Origin: Pseudarthrobacter sp. fls2-241-R2A-127
GTDB lineage: Bacteria > Actinomycetota > Actinomycetes > Actinomycetales > Micrococcaceae
NCBI RefSeq assembly: GCF_030209355.1
Contig: NZ_JARVSF010000017.1
Coordinates: forward strand, 1-33,409
Length of the DNA: 33,409 bases
Direction: 5' to 3'
Shown: positions 16,909-26,581 of the stretch, in pieces
Position numbering within the stretch: the first letter of the stretch is position 1
Layout: each line of letters begins with the position of its first letter
The notes under the pieces: generated by a model
The model's input: the letters and a program-made list of their open reading frames with translations, nothing else
Databases searched by the model: none
What the model was told of the DNA's origin: nothing
Made by a program: the position numbers and the translations under genes

Positions 16909-19900
16909 CCATCGCGAGCATGCTCCCCTTGGGGGACGTGACCAATCCGGGCCAAATGCGGCTTGCCCTGGTGCAGGTGGTCAACTGGGGCACGTTCCAC
17001 GGCGCGCACACCATGCACGTGGACCGGAACGGCACCCTGCTGACGGGCAACTCCGGCGTGGGCAAGTCGACGCTGTTCGATGCCATGCTGAGGGTTTTCG
17101 ATGCGCGGCCGCGGTCCAATGAGGCGGCTGCGCAGCGTTCGGGCGGTGCGGTGGAGGATAAGCGCACCACGTTCACGTACATGCGCGGCAAGGTGGGGGA
17201 CAAGGCCGTGGGGGAGGGCTCGGCGAGTGCGTTCCAGCGCCCCGGTGCCACCTGGTCCGCCGTGGCCTTGACGTTCGACAACGCTGCCGGCACCCGGGTG
17301 ACGGTCTCGGCGCTGTTCGACCTGCCCAAGAACGGCACTGAGTCCAGCGTGGGCCGGTTCTACCTGGTCGATAATGTGCCGCTGGATCTGGAGGCCGTTG
17401 AAGGAATCGCGGACAGGCGGTTCACCAAGGGCGCCTTGGAGACACTCTTCCCGCACGCGCAGGTGTTCGATGTCCACAAGGCGTTCGCTGAGCGGTTCCG
17501 GCGGCTGCTGGGGATCAGCTCGGACCAGGCACTGCCCCTGCTGCGGGTCATCCAGGCCGGCAAGGGGCTCGGCGGCAGCGTCAACACCTTCTTCCGGGAC
17601 CAGGTGCTGGATGCCCCCGCAACGCTCGCCGCCGCGGATGACGTGGTGGAGGAGTTCAGCAACCTGATGTCCATCCGGCAGCGGCTGGAGGACGTCCGGC
17701 AGCAGCGCGACCAGCTGGCCCCCGTCCCCGGCCTGAACAGGGAATATGCGCAGTCGCTGCTGGACGCGAACCGGCTCCGGGAACTGGTGGGCGAGGAGTT
17801 CGAGGCCTACAAGCAGAAGCTGGCCGTTGAGGTCCACCAGAAAACCCTGGTCCGGTTCCGTGAGCTGGCCCAGGCGAAAGCCAAGGAGCTCGGCGCCGAA
17901 CGTGCGGTCCGCGACGGGCTGGCCAAGGAATTGCGGCAGCTGGAGACCGACTACAACAACCAGGGCGGCAACGCCATCTCGGCGATCGAACAGTCGCTGG
18001 AGAACGCCCGGGTTGGCCTGAAGCTGCGACGCCAGGTGGAAGAGGCAGCCCAGCAGGCATTGTCCGACGCCGGGCTGCAGCTTGAGTGGAGCGCGGCCGG
18101 CTGGGAGCAGGCCCATGAGCAGGCGGCGGCGAGGTCTGCCGAGCTGAAGGATGATTCGCAGGCGTTGCAGGAGCTGCGGTTCGAGGCGTTTGACGCCCAC
18201 GCCACCCGCAAGAGGGAGCTTGCGGCCGCCGAGCAGGAACTCGTGTCGTTGAAGACGCGCAAATCCCTGCTGCCGCCGTCGAGCATTGAAAACCGCGCGG
18301 CGATCGCCGCTGCCACGGGGATCCCGGAAGACCGGATGCCGTTCGCGGGCGAGCTGATGGACCTGGCCGAAGGACAGGAACGGTGGCGCCCGGCTGCCGA
18401 ACGTGCACTCCGGAACCTGGCCACCACCCTGCTGGTGCCCGGCGAGCACTTCGGTGCCGTGACCCGGTACCTCAATGACCACACGGTGCGCGGTGCGCTG
18501 CGGGCGGTGGACGTCTCCAAGCCGCTCGCCGGAGGGGCGCTCGCCGTGGAGGACGCGCGCGACGGCGACCTGCTCACCAAGCTGGACATCCTCGCCGCAG
18601 GTGCGGTGGCCGAGGCCGGTGAATGGGTCCGCGAGCGGATCGCGCTGGACTTTGCGTACCCCTGCGTGGAGGACCCGGACGAGCTGGCAGGACTGGACAA
18701 GGGCCTGAGCCTGGGCGGCGTGGTCAAGCGGAACCGGCACACGGTGGAGAAGGATGACCGCTTCACCAGCCGCCAGGACTACGTGCTGGGCTTCGACAAC
18801 GCCGCCAAGCTCGAACTCGTGGCCGGTCAGGTGGAGGACCTCCGGCAGGAAGTGGCCAAGGCCGCAGAACTGGCCCAGAGCCGCGAGGACTCGCACCAGG
18901 GCATGAGCCGCCAGATCGATGCCCTGCGGCGGATCGCCGAAGACGACCGCCCCTGGGAACAGGTGTCTGCCGCAGTTGCCGCAGATGAGCTGACGCGGAT
19001 CGAACAGCGGCTGAAGGACGCCCTGGCCGCGCAGGCGGACCTGGAACCGCTCCGCGCCACCATCGAGGAGGTCCGGCAGAAACACCAGTCCAGCACCGAG
19101 TCCGCCGCAGTCCTGCAAAGCGAATACAAGGCACTGGACCGCCAGTTGACCGGCGCCGACGCGCTCCTGGAAGCCGCGCGCGTCCGCCTGGCCCAGGCGC
19201 CGCCGTCGGACACCACGGCCGCAGCGCTGGAACCGCACTTCGCGGAATTCGGCGACGTGACCGAAATGCACGAGCTGGACAACCTGGCCAACCGGGTACG
19301 GACCGCCCTGCTGGGCGAGCTGCACACCGCTGAATCACGGGGACAGGCCACCGCGGAGCGGCTTACCCGGATCTTCGAGGGCTTCGTGCGGGAGTGGGGC
19401 AGCGCCATCTCTGCCGACCACGGCACCAGCATCGGCGCCGCCAGCGAATTCGAGGCCCGCTACCACGCGATCGTGAACGACGGCCTGCCCGCGCAGGAGG
19501 CCGAATTCCGGCAGTTCTTCAATCAGCGCACCCATGAGTCCTTCAGTACCCTGCTGCATCTGCTGGACGAGGAACGCCGTTCCATCACCAGCCGCATCCT
19601 GCCCCTGAACGGAATCCTCTCGCAGGTGAACTTCCACGAGGGCAGCTACCTGGAACTGGACATCAAGCAGACGCTGCCGCCCACCGCCAAGCAGTTCAAG
19701 GACGCCATCCAGAACGCGCTGAAGGCCCGGCACACCCGGCCGGCGAAGGCGGACGCAGGCCGCGCAGGCGTTGCCGGCCCGGACGGGGACGACGACGGCG
19801 AGCTCACCGCCCGCTACAAATCCCTGGAGACGCTGGTCAAGCGGCTGGGGTCGCAGGCACCCGAGGACCGGCGCTGGCGCGCAGAGGTCCTGGACGTCCG

Positions 19901-20369
19901 CGGCCACCTGTTCATCCAGTGCAAGGAACACAGGGAGGTGGCCGGTCCACGGGGCGGCAAGAGGACTGATGTCTTCATGCACGCCGACACCGGGTCCATG
20001 TCCGGTGGTGAACGGCAGCGGTTCACCGCGTTCATCATGGCCGCTGCCCTGAGCTACCAGCTGGGCATCGCCGAGCAGGGCTTCACCACGTACGGCACCG
20101 TGATGATGGACGAGGCTTTCGTGCTCGCGTCCGAAGAGTTCGCCGGTGCCGGGATCAAGGCGCTGCACGAGTTCGGGTTCCAGCTGCTGCTGGCTGCGCC
20201 CGAGAACGTGATCGACCTGTCCCGGCACCTGGGCTCCGTCACCGAAATCCTCCGTGACAAACGCACCAACCGCTCCGGAGTGCTGACCGCACCCGTCATC
20301 CGTCCCCGCCCGGGGGAAGAAGGCGCCTGGCGGTCCGAGGCGAACCCGGTGGACATCGTCCTGCGGTAA
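16905..20369 (+). CDS. jetC: JetC, SMC-like ATPase of the Wadjet/MksB type
   Basis: 1154 residues, the expected size. Walker [10 protein letters not shown] is at residues 48-56. Long coiled-coil arms (for example [19 protein letters not shown], and later [18 protein letters not shown]) flank a hinge near residues 450-620. The ABC signature-like MSGGERQRF starts at residue 1032, and Walker B TVMMDEAF places Asp1069 and Glu1070. All ATPase motifs are therefore intact and the protein should be functional. It forms the DNA-loop-extruding dimer with JetA and JetB. No jetD follows: the gene ends 23 bases before a convergent, unrelated gene. The opposite strand carries a very long open frame that is a composition artefact. 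Confidence 0.9.
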   Translation: MTIASMLPLGDVTNPGQMRLALVQVVNWGTFHGAHTMHVDRNGTLLTGNSGVGKSTLFDAMLRVFDARPRSNEAAAQRSGGAVEDKRTTFTYMRGKVGDKAVGEGSASAFQRPGATWSAVALTFDNAAGTRVTVSALFDLPKNGTESSVGRFYLVDNVPLDLEAVEGIADRRFTKGALETLFPHAQVFDVHKAFAERFRRLLGISSDQALPLLRVIQAGKGLGGSVNTFFRDQVLDAPATLAAADDVVEEFSNLMSIRQRLEDVRQQRDQLAPVPGLNREYAQSLLDANRLRELVGEEFEAYKQKLAVEVHQKTLVRFRELAQAKAKELGAERAVRDGLAKELRQLETDYNNQGGNAISAIEQSLENARVGLKLRRQVEEAAQQALSDAGLQLEWSAAGWEQAHEQAAARSAELKDDSQALQELRFEAFDAHATRKRELAAAEQELVSLKTRKSLLPPSSIENRAAIAAATGIPEDRMPFAGELMDLAEGQERWRPAAERALRNLATTLLVPGEHFGAVTRYLNDHTVRGALRAVDVSKPLAGGALAVEDARDGDLLTKLDILAAGAVAEAGEWVRERIALDFAYPCVEDPDELAGLDKGLSLGGVVKRNRHTVEKDDRFTSRQDYVLGFDNAAKLELVAGQVEDLRQEVAKAAELAQSREDSHQGMSRQIDALRRIAEDDRPWEQVSAAVAADELTRIEQRLKDALAAQADLEPLRATIEEVRQKHQSSTESAAVLQSEYKALDRQLTGADALLEAARVRLAQAPPSDTTAAALEPHFAEFGDVTEMHELDNLANRVRTALLGELHTAESRGQATAERLTRIFEGFVREWGSAISADHGTSIGAASEFEARYHAIVNDGLPAQEAEFRQFFNQRTHESFSTLLHLLDEERRSITSRILPLNGILSQVNFHEGSYLELDIKQTLPPTAKQFKDAIQNALKARHTRPAKADAGRAGVAGPDGDDDGELTARYKSLETLVKRLGSQAPEDRRWRAEVLDVRGHLFIQCKEHREVAGPRGGKRTDVFMHADTGSMSGGERQRFTAFIMAAALSYQLGIAEQGFTTYGTVMMDEAFVLASEEFAGAGIKALHEFGFQLLLAAPENVIDLSRHLGSVTEILRDKRTNRSGVLTAPVIRPRPGEEGAWRSEANPVDIVLR

Positions 20370-20392
20370 CCGGTCCTACCTGGGCTGCGCCG

Positions 20393-20887
20393 CTATTTCG
20401 CCTGCACCCGGGCCAGGAACTGCGCGGTGCGCTCCTGCAGCCCCTGGATCTGGCGCTGTACGACGACGGCGGGGTCCGGGTTGATTTCATTGACCGGCGG
20501 CTCCCTGCGGACGTTGCCGCAGCATACGAAGTCGGCACAGATCAATGTTCCGACGGTGTTGCCGTTGCGCCCGGATTGGCCGGACCGCCTGGCGACCCAG
20601 AGGAGGACGTCCTCCTTGGAGAACACATCGCGGCAGAGTTCGCACAGTACCGAGCGCTTCTTGCGGGCGCCCCCTTCGGGCGCCCTGAGCATGATGCCCG
20701 TGAGGCCCTTGGGGCCGGGAACCACCAGGTAACCGCGCAGCGGCATCTTCTCATCGCGCCACCCGAGGAACTCCAAACTGTTCCAGTCCAGGGAGTCGAA
20801 GTTTTTGGGCAGCGTGAGTTTCGCGGCTTCTGAGCGGCTGGCGTTGACGAAGGACGAACGGATTTGCTGAGGCGTGACTGATTGCAT
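20393..20887 (-). CDS. FBP-type treble-clef zinc-finger protein (EF-G-binding family)
   Basis: 164 residues. The C-terminal half has the zinc ligands CELC (in VLCELCRDVFSKEDVLLWVA) and the later cysteine cluster of ICADFVCCGNVR. The N-terminal part has PKNFDSLDWNSLEFLGWRDEK and GYLVVPGPKGLTGIMLR. This order fits the FBP_C treble-clef domain shared with FusB/FusC and Listeria FBP proteins that bind elongation factor G. By family, it could help release EF-G from stalled ribosomes; a role in fusidic-acid tolerance is only a possibility. It is convergent with jetC and not part of that operon. Confidence 0.78.
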   Translation of the reverse strand: MQSVTPQQIRSSFVNASRSEAAKLTLPKNFDSLDWNSLEFLGWRDEKMPLRGYLVVPGPKGLTGIMLRAPEGGARKKRSVLCELCRDVFSKEDVLLWVARRSGQSGRNGNTVGTLICADFVCCGNVRREPPVNEINPDPAVVVQRQIQGLQERTAQFLARVQAK

Positions 20888-21192
20888 GGCTGAACTTTCG
20901 AGAAGGTGGGCGGCCCGGGGCAGGGCCAGGGGTAACGGGGAGTCAGTCAGTCTCCGCGGAGCAGGCCAAAGCGGCCACCCCGCTCTCCATGGCAGCGGCG
21001 GCCCGGAAGGCCTTCTGCATGCGCATCGTTTCCGTGTCCTGTTCCTTGTTCAGCATTCCGGGCTGGCTGAGGACGGCCCGGCAAGGCCATCCTGCCAAAT
21101 TGAGAGTCAACTGTCCAAGGAATGCCGGGTGCATGTGTCGTTGGTCACGCATTTGGATTAGGTGACAAAAATGTTGCGTAATGGTGATTTAC
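20888..21192. other. Non-coding interval before the iron operon
   Basis: About 300 bases between the FBP gene start and the iron box. A minus-strand frame ending at 20943 could encode a 27-37 residue peptide (ending AAMESGVAALACSAETD), but there is no supporting homology or strong ribosome binding site. I see no RNA gene or convincing promoter in the rest. Confidence 0.4.
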
Positions 21193-21211
21193 ATAGGTTA
21201 GCCTTACTTAA
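21193..21211. promoter_or_regulatory. Iron box (IdeR/DtxR operator) before the siderophore uptake operon
   Basis: ATAGGTTAGCCTTACTTAA matches the 19-base IdeR/DtxR consensus (TTAGGTTAGGCTAACCTAA) at 15 of 19 positions, counted by eye. It sits 29 bases before the lipoprotein start, where a bound repressor would block transcription when iron is plentiful. Confidence 0.75.
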
Positions 21212-21239
21212 GTTTTCATCCGCCCCCTGAAGGAGCCCC

Positions 21240-22328
21240 GTGACGTCCTCCCTTTTCCCCGGTCCCCTCCCCACCCGCCGGACCCTGTTCTCCTCCGCCG
21301 GCAAAGCGGGAGCCATCCTGGCAGCAGCCGCGCTCACGCTCTCTGCCTGCTCCACCGGCCCCGCCTCCTCCACAGCCGACGCCACCAGCTCCAGCAGCAG
21401 CGCGGAGTTCCCCGTGACCATCGGGCACGTGTTCGGCACCACCACCATTGAGAAGCAGCCCACCCGGGTCGCCACCGTTTCCTGGGTGAATGACGACGTC
21501 GCCATCGCCCTGGGCGTGGTGCCCGTGGGCGTCCCCAAGAATGAATGGGGCGGCAACAGCAAAGGTTCCACCCCGTGGAAAGATGCCGCCCTGGAACAGC
21601 TGGGCGCCGGATTCGGATCGGCCAAGGCGCCGGTCCAGTACTCCGAGGCGGACGGCATCAACTTCACCGAGATCGCCAAGCTCAACCCCGACGTCATCCT
21701 CGCCGCCTACTCGGGCCTCACCGAGGAGGACTACAAGAAGCTCAGCCAGATCGCCCCCGTGGTGGCCCAGCCCGAGGTTGCCTACGGAACCTCCTGGCAG
21801 GACTCAACCACCATCATCGGCAAGGCCCTGGGCAAGGACGCCGAGGCGGCCAAGCTGGTGGCGGACACCGAGGCCACCGTCAAGGACAAGGTGGCCAGCT
21901 ACCCGCAGATCGCCGGCAAGAGCTTTATCTATGGCAACCTCGAGCCCGCCAAGGGAGACGGTGTGAACGTCTACACCGCCAACGACAACCGGCCCCGCTT
22001 CCTCACCGAAATCGGCATGACGCTGGCCCCGGTGGTGACGGAGAACTCCAAGGGCTCCAAGGAGTTCTACATCCCGTGGTCCGCGGAAAAGGCGAACGAG
22101 CTGGCCTCGGACATCTTCGTCACCTGGGTCCCCGATGCCTCTACCACCGACGCCATTAAGGCCGATCCGCTGCTCGGCCAGATCCCCGCCATCAAGAACG
22201 GCGCCCTGGTGGCCGATTCAGACAACACCCTGACCCTTTCCATCTCGGCATCCTCGCCGCTGAGCCTGCCGTGGTCCCTGGACACCTTCCTGCCACAGCT
22301 CGCCGCCGCAGCGGATGCCGTGAAGTAG
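21240..22328 (+). CDS. Ferric-siderophore ABC transporter substrate-binding lipoprotein
   Basis: 362 residues from a GTG with AAGGAG 4 bases ahead. It has a signal peptide with a lipobox (LTLSAC, Cys near residue 36), followed by an Ala/Ser/Thr linker. The mature part is a FepB/FecB-type (TroA-fold, cluster A-2) binding protein: TIGHVFGTTTIEKQPTRVATVSWVNDDVAIALGV, LNPDVILAAYSGL, YKKLSQIAPVV, and SDIFVTWVPDAS. It captures the ferric siderophore outside the membrane. It is the first gene of a five-gene operon under the iron box. Confidence 0.92.
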   Translation: MTSSLFPGPLPTRRTLFSSAGKAGAILAAAALTLSACSTGPASSTADATSSSSSAEFPVTIGHVFGTTTIEKQPTRVATVSWVNDDVAIALGVVPVGVPKNEWGGNSKGSTPWKDAALEQLGAGFGSAKAPVQYSEADGINFTEIAKLNPDVILAAYSGLTEEDYKKLSQIAPVVAQPEVAYGTSWQDSTTIIGKALGKDAEAAKLVADTEATVKDKVASYPQIAGKSFIYGNLEPAKGDGVNVYTANDNRPRFLTEIGMTLAPVVTENSKGSKEFYIPWSAEKANELASDIFVTWVPDASTTDAIKADPLLGQIPAIKNGALVADSDNTLTLSISASSPLSLPWSLDTFLPQLAAAADAVK

Positions 22329-22338
22329 GTCCAACGCC

Positions 22339-23421
22339 ATGAGTACGACGACGGCACGTCCCGCGGCGGATCCCGGCACCCGGGCGCCGGCCCGGGCGGC
22401 GGCTGCTCCCCTCCGCGGTAACCCCCGGGGAAGGAAGCGTGCCGCCCTGCTTGGCGCCGCCGTCGTCGTGCTGGTGCTCATGGCCGGGGCGTCGCTGGCG
22501 GTGGGTGCCCGGGATGTTCCCCTCGGCACTGTGTGGCAGGCGCTGGCCGCCTTCGACCCCTCGAACGGGGACCATGCCGTGGTCCGGGCGCGGATTCCAC
22601 GGACTGTCCTTGGCCTGCTGGCCGGCGGGGCCCTGGGCCTGGCCGGCGCCGCCATGCAGGGTGTTGCCCGCAATCCGCTGGCGGATCCCGGCATCATCGG
22701 GGTCAACGCCGGTGCAGCCTTGGCCGTGGTGACCGGCATCTACGTCTTCGGCGTCACCGGCTTCTCCGGATACATCTGGTTCGCGTTCCTGGGCGCCGCA
22801 ACCGCCGCCGTGGTGGTGTACCTCATCGCCTCGCTGGGCCGGGACGGCGCCACACCGGTCAAACTGGCGCTCGCGGGGGCTGCCCTGAGTGCCGGGCTTT
22901 CCTCGCTCATGAACGTCATCCTGGTCTCCAGCCAGGACACCCTGGACAGGTTCCGTTTCTGGCAGGTCGGCGGCATCGCCGGCAGGGACTGGTCCGTGCT
23001 GCTGCCCGGCCTGCCCTTCCTGGCCGCGGGCGCCCTCATCGTGCTGCTGGGAGGCAGGATCCTCAACAGCCTGGCCCTGGGCGACGATACCGCCCGCGGA
23101 CTTGGGCAGCGGGTGGGCCCCGCCCGTGCCGTAACCGCGCTGGGAATCGTGCTGCTGTGCGGCACCGCCACCGCCCTGGCTGGCCCCATCGGCTTCGTTG
23201 GCCTCGTGGTGCCCCACGCCGTCCGTTTCCTCACCGGCCCGGACTACCGCTGGATCCTCCCCTTTTCCCTGCTGGCCGCTCCGGCGCTGCTGCTCGGGGC
23301 AGACATCATCGGGCGCGTGGTGCTGCTCCCCGGCGAGGTCCCGGCCGGCATCATGACCGCCTTGATCGGCGCCCCGGTGTTCGTCTGGCTCATCCGCCGC
23401 GGAAAGGGGGCAGGCCTGTGA
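22339..23421 (+). CDS. FecCD-family siderophore ABC transporter permease (first subunit)
   Basis: 360 residues with about nine to ten membrane helices. Family blocks are visible: RIPRTVLGLLAGGALGLAGAAMQGVARNPLADPGIIGVNAGA, WQVGGIAGRDW, the ATPase-coupling segment LALGDDTARGLGQRVG, and PIGFVGLVVPHAVRFLTGPDYRWILP. A basic, Pro/Ala-rich N-terminal 35 residues precede the first helix. It pairs with the next permease to form the translocation channel. It lies 10 bases after the lipoprotein stop. Confidence 0.93.
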   Translation: MSTTTARPAADPGTRAPARAAAAPLRGNPRGRKRAALLGAAVVVLVLMAGASLAVGARDVPLGTVWQALAAFDPSNGDHAVVRARIPRTVLGLLAGGALGLAGAAMQGVARNPLADPGIIGVNAGAALAVVTGIYVFGVTGFSGYIWFAFLGAATAAVVVYLIASLGRDGATPVKLALAGAALSAGLSSLMNVILVSSQDTLDRFRFWQVGGIAGRDWSVLLPGLPFLAAGALIVLLGGRILNSLALGDDTARGLGQRVGPARAVTALGIVLLCGTATALAGPIGFVGLVVPHAVRFLTGPDYRWILPFSLLAAPALLLGADIIGRVVLLPGEVPAGIMTALIGAPVFVWLIRRGKGAGL

Positions 23422-24509
23422 CCGGCGTTCCGCTATCAGGTATGGCTGCTAAAACCCGTCCGAAGGGACCAAAAGCGATGGAGCAACGGGGGCCACTGAA
23501 CCGGACCGCCGTGCTGGCCGCGGCCGTTGTGGTGATGTTCTTCGTATCCGTCCTGCTGGGCAGCTACACGGTCACCGTCCCGGATTTCTTCACCATCGTC
23601 ACCAACCATCTCACCGGCGGGCCGAAGATTCCGGGCGCCAGCTTCATCGTGATGGAGAACAAGCTTCCGCAGGCCGTCATCGGAACCATGATCGGCGTTG
23701 CGTTCGGTCTGGCCGGCGCCCTGTTCCAAACGATGCTCCGCAACCCGTTGGCCAGCCCCGATGTCATTGGCATCAGCTCGGGGGCCAGTGCCGCAGCCGT
23801 GGTAGCCATCGTCGTTTTCGGCGCCTCCGGTGCCGCGGTGTCCGGGGCGGCGCTTGCCGGTGCGCTCGCCGTCGCCGTGCTCATCTACGCGATCTCCAGC
23901 GGCAGGAACCGCGGGCCGGGCCGCGGGAACGCCGCCGGGAACCGCCTTGTCCTGGCCGGGGTGGGCATTGCCGCCGCCCTGCAGGCAGTGGTGGGTTTCC
24001 TGATGACCCGCGCCGATATCCGGACCGCCGCGGACGCCCTGGTCTGGCTCAACGGCTCGCTGAACTCCGCCACCTGGGAGCGGGCCGGTGTCCTGTTCCT
24101 GGCCCTCGCTGTCCTGGTCCCCGCCGTCGTGTTCATCGCCGGGCCGTTGCGCATCCTGGAACTGGGCGACGACGCCGCCGCCGGACTGGGGCTCCGCGTC
24201 GCCGGCACCCGCCTGGCACTGGTGGTCATCGCGGTATCGCTGGCGGCGGTGGCGACGGCGGCTGCCGGGCCGGTTGCCTTCGTCGCCTTCCTGGCCGGAC
24301 CCATCGCCCGCCGCTTCACCGGCCGGCCCGGCCTGCCGGCGTCGGCCCTGGTGGGTGCCCTGATTGTCCTGGCGGCGGACTACTTCGCCGCCAACCTCGC
24401 CCCGCTGCTGCTGGGCGGCACCGTCCTGCCGGTGGGTGTGGTCACCGGCGCGCTCGGCGCCCCGTTCCTGCTGTGGCTCCTGGTCACAACCAACCGAAAG
24501 GACGCCTGA
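23418..24509 (+). CDS. FecCD-family siderophore ABC transporter permease (second subunit)
   Basis: 363 residues from a GTG that overlaps the stop of the preceding permease (GTGA); the frame is open much further upstream, but only as an off-frame shadow of that gene. Landmarks are LPQAVIGTMIGVAFGLAGALFQTMLRNPLASPDVIGISSGA, LVWLNGSLNSATWER, LELGDDAAAGLGLRVAG (coupling helix) and GPVAFVAFLAGPIARRF. The usual last permease residues, where His-Arg-x-x-Gly is common, read PIARRFTGRPG here. It forms a heterodimer with the first permease. Confidence 0.92.
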   Translation: MTGVPLSGMAAKTRPKGPKAMEQRGPLNRTAVLAAAVVVMFFVSVLLGSYTVTVPDFFTIVTNHLTGGPKIPGASFIVMENKLPQAVIGTMIGVAFGLAGALFQTMLRNPLASPDVIGISSGASAAAVVAIVVFGASGAAVSGAALAGALAVAVLIYAISSGRNRGPGRGNAAGNRLVLAGVGIAAALQAVVGFLMTRADIRTAADALVWLNGSLNSATWERAGVLFLALAVLVPAVVFIAGPLRILELGDDAAAGLGLRVAGTRLALVVIAVSLAAVATAAAGPVAFVAFLAGPIARRFTGRPGLPASALVGALIVLAADYFAANLAPLLLGGTVLPVGVVTGALGAPFLLWLLVTTNRKDA

Positions 24510-24510
24510 C

Positions 24511-25326
24511 GTGCCCGTTCTGGAAGCACAAGGCCTGACGCTGAAATACGACCAACGCTGCGTGGTGGACCGGCTAAGCATCCGGATACCCGAAGGCAGG
24601 GTCACCATGATCGTCGGTGCCAATGCCTGCGGAAAATCAACCCTGCTGCGCGGCCTGTCCCGGCTCCTCAAGCCGGCGTCCGGCGCCGTGACCCTCGACG
24701 GCAAGGACATCCACGTCCGCCCGGCCCGTGAACTGGCCCGCACCCTTGGGCTGCTTCCCCAGCATCCCGCCGCCCCGGATGGAATCACCGTGCGGGACCT
24801 GGTGGGCCGTGGCCGCTACCCGCACCAGGGTCTGTTCCGTGGCTGGAGTGACAACGATGAGGCTGCGGTTCAGCGGGCGCTGGAAGCCACCGGGACGCTG
24901 GACCTCGCCGGGCGCGAGGTGGATGAACTCTCCGGCGGCCAGCGGCAGCGCGCCTGGATTGCCATGGCGCTGGCGCAGGAGACGGACGTGCTGCTCCTGG
25001 ACGAGCCCACCACTTACCTCGACCTGGCGCACCAGGTGGAAGTCCTGGACCTGGTGACGGACCTTAACCGCACGCGCGGCACCACAGTGGCCATCGTCCT
25101 GCATGACCTCAACCTCGCGGCACGCTACGCGGATCACGTCATCGCCATGAAGGCCGGCGCAGTGACGGCTGCCGGCACCCCCGGCGAGGTAGTGACCGAA
25201 GGCCTGGTCAGCGACGTCTTCGGCCTGCAAAGCCGCGTGATCCCGGACCCCGTCTCCGGTACCCCGCTCATCATCCCCATCGGCCGCCGCCACGCCACAG
25301 CCAACCAACTGGAGGCCGCCTCATGA
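24511..25326 (+). CDS. Siderophore ABC transporter ATP-binding protein (FepC-like)
   Basis: 271 residues from a GTG 1 base after the permease stop. Motifs: Walker A GANACGKST (about residue 39), Q-loop in LLPQHPAAPDGITVRDLVGRGRYPHQ, signature LSGGQRQRAWIAMALAQ, Walker B VLLLDEPTTYLDL, and the switch histidine in IVLHDLNLAARYADH. This is the family pattern of iron-complex transport ATPases (cytoplasmic). The stop overlaps the next start (ATGA), giving a tightly coupled operon. Confidence 0.94.
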   Translation: MPVLEAQGLTLKYDQRCVVDRLSIRIPEGRVTMIVGANACGKSTLLRGLSRLLKPASGAVTLDGKDIHVRPARELARTLGLLPQHPAAPDGITVRDLVGRGRYPHQGLFRGWSDNDEAAVQRALEATGTLDLAGREVDELSGGQRQRAWIAMALAQETDVLLLDEPTTYLDLAHQVEVLDLVTDLNRTRGTTVAIVLHDLNLAARYADHVIAMKAGAVTAAGTPGEVVTEGLVSDVFGLQSRVIPDPVSGTPLIIPIGRRHATANQLEAAS

Positions 25327-26372
25327 AGACCCGTGAAACCGCAGCCACGCAGCCGATGAGCGTGGCCTTCGAGGTCAGGGTGACCTCGGTCGGCGACCTC
25401 AGCCCCAACTTCCGCAGGATCACCTTTGGCGGGTACTCGCTGCGCGGTTTCGGCGTCCACGGCGACACCCTTGACCTCCGGATCAAACTCCTGATTCCCT
25501 CACGCGCCGCCGACGGTACCGAACTGCCGCTGCCGGCGTTCAACACCAGCCAGGCCGGTTGGTACCGGGACTGGCTGGCCATGGACCCGGACGTCCGCGG
25601 GGCCATGCGAACTTACACGGTCCGGGAGGCCCGGCTGGACGCGGTCTACCCGGAGATCGATGTCGACTTCGCCCTGCACGGCGGTGACCGCGGGCTGTCC
25701 CGGGAAACGTCAGGGCCGGCCGCGAATTGGGCCGTGAACGCGAAACCGGGCGATGCCCTGACCATCATCGGCCCCAACAACCGCGCCGCGCACTGCATTA
25801 CCGCGGAGACCTACTCCGGCATCGAATGGCGGCCCGGGCTGGCCCAGCGCATCCTGCTCGCCGGCGACGAGACCGCCGTCCCCGCCATCTCGGCGATCCT
25901 GGAAGCCCTGCCGCCCTACATGAGCGGTCACGCCTTCCTTGAGGTCCAGCAGGCGGCCGACTTCCTGGAGCTCAGCTCGCCGGCGGACATCGAAATCACG
26001 TGGCTGGCCCGCGGTGCCGCGATCGGCAGGTCCAGGCCCCACGGCCAGTTGCTGCAGGACGCCGTGCGAAGGGCCGTCCCGGTGCCGGGTTGGGTGGGGA
26101 TCTCAGCGGACGGCGGCGCCGGGCCGGAACCGGAGGACGTCAACGTTGACGTGGACATCCTGTGGGAAACGCCCGCCCGGATGGAAGCCGCCGCCATCAC
26201 CGCCGCCAGGAATCCGCAGCTGCCCGCCGGCGCCATGCCCTTCTACGCCTGGATTGCCGGTGAGGCGGCCGCCATCCGCGACCTGCGCCGGTACCTTGTC
26301 CGCGACGTGGGCATCGACCGGAAGCAGGTGGCCTTCATGGGGTACTGGAGGCAGGGCAAAGCCGAAGGCTAG
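25323..26372 (+). CDS. Siderophore-interacting protein (SIP/ViuB-like FAD ferric-siderophore reductase)
   Basis: 349 residues. The N-terminal FAD-binding barrel contains FRRITFGGY and the RTYTVREARL flavin motif (about residues 98-106). Then come VDFALHGG, WAVNAKPGDALTIIGPNN, the NAD(P)-side block ILLAGDETAVPAISAILEALP, and a C-terminal FYAWIAGEAAAIRDLRRYLVRDVGIDRKQVAFMGYWRQGKAEG. This end is diagnostic of SIP proteins (GYWR with basic residues for siderophore binding). It reduces the imported Fe(III)-siderophore in the cytoplasm to release Fe(II). It is the last gene of the iron-box operon. Confidence 0.93.
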   Translation: MKTRETAATQPMSVAFEVRVTSVGDLSPNFRRITFGGYSLRGFGVHGDTLDLRIKLLIPSRAADGTELPLPAFNTSQAGWYRDWLAMDPDVRGAMRTYTVREARLDAVYPEIDVDFALHGGDRGLSRETSGPAANWAVNAKPGDALTIIGPNNRAAHCITAETYSGIEWRPGLAQRILLAGDETAVPAISAILEALPPYMSGHAFLEVQQAADFLELSSPADIEITWLARGAAIGRSRPHGQLLQDAVRRAVPVPGWVGISADGGAGPEPEDVNVDVDILWETPARMEAAAITAARNPQLPAGAMPFYAWIAGEAAAIRDLRRYLVRDVGIDRKQVAFMGYWRQGKAEG

Positions 26373-26581
26373 GCCTTTTGGGTTGCTGGCTACGCCGCAA
26401 CCGCCGGCTTGCCGTCGCTTAGACACCTCCTTCCGCTCAATTACGGCCGCGGGCGGCCTTCACTTCGCTCCAGTCGGCGATGCGCTCCTACGCAAGCCGC
26501 CGGCTCCGGCTTGCTGCGTACGTCACCTTGGCTTCACCTTTGGTTTCCCTGCGCTCTTTTTCTTCGTTCTATGTTGGGTTG
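26373..26581. repeat. Probable dispersed intergenic repeat element with inverted repeats
   Basis: This 209-base gap differs from flanking DNA in texture: pyrimidine-rich runs, repeated CTTGC/GCAAG and CGGC words. It has hairpins GGTTGC (26381-26386) with GCAACC (26397-26402) and GCAAGCCG (26492-26499) with CGGCTTGC (26507-26514). The latter stem extends outward with a bulge to TACGCA...TGCGTA. The pattern looks like the multi-copy intergenic sequences I associate with Arthrobacter genomes. Copy number cannot be tested in this window. It may also act as terminator for the iron operon. Confidence 0.45.

Noticed and set aside
16656..19325. 889-codon open frame on the minus strand opposite jetB and jetC
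   Set aside because: It is rich in His/Gln/Gly/Arg, lacks recognisable domains and is the complement of an intact SMC-like ATPase; long antisense frames are normal in DNA of this GC content.
20943..21152. Possible small gene before the FBP gene
   Set aside because: Only a 27-37 residue C-terminal part looks protein-like; no convincing ribosome binding site or known relative.
22533..23417. Upstream extension of the second permease frame inside the first permease gene
   Set aside because: Arg/Pro/His-rich off-frame translation of the first permease; the GTG at 23418 overlapping the stop is the natural start.
26480..26581. N-terminal extension of the first SGNH hydrolase
   Set aside because: The extension translates the repeat-like intergenic sequence and is missing in the paralogue.
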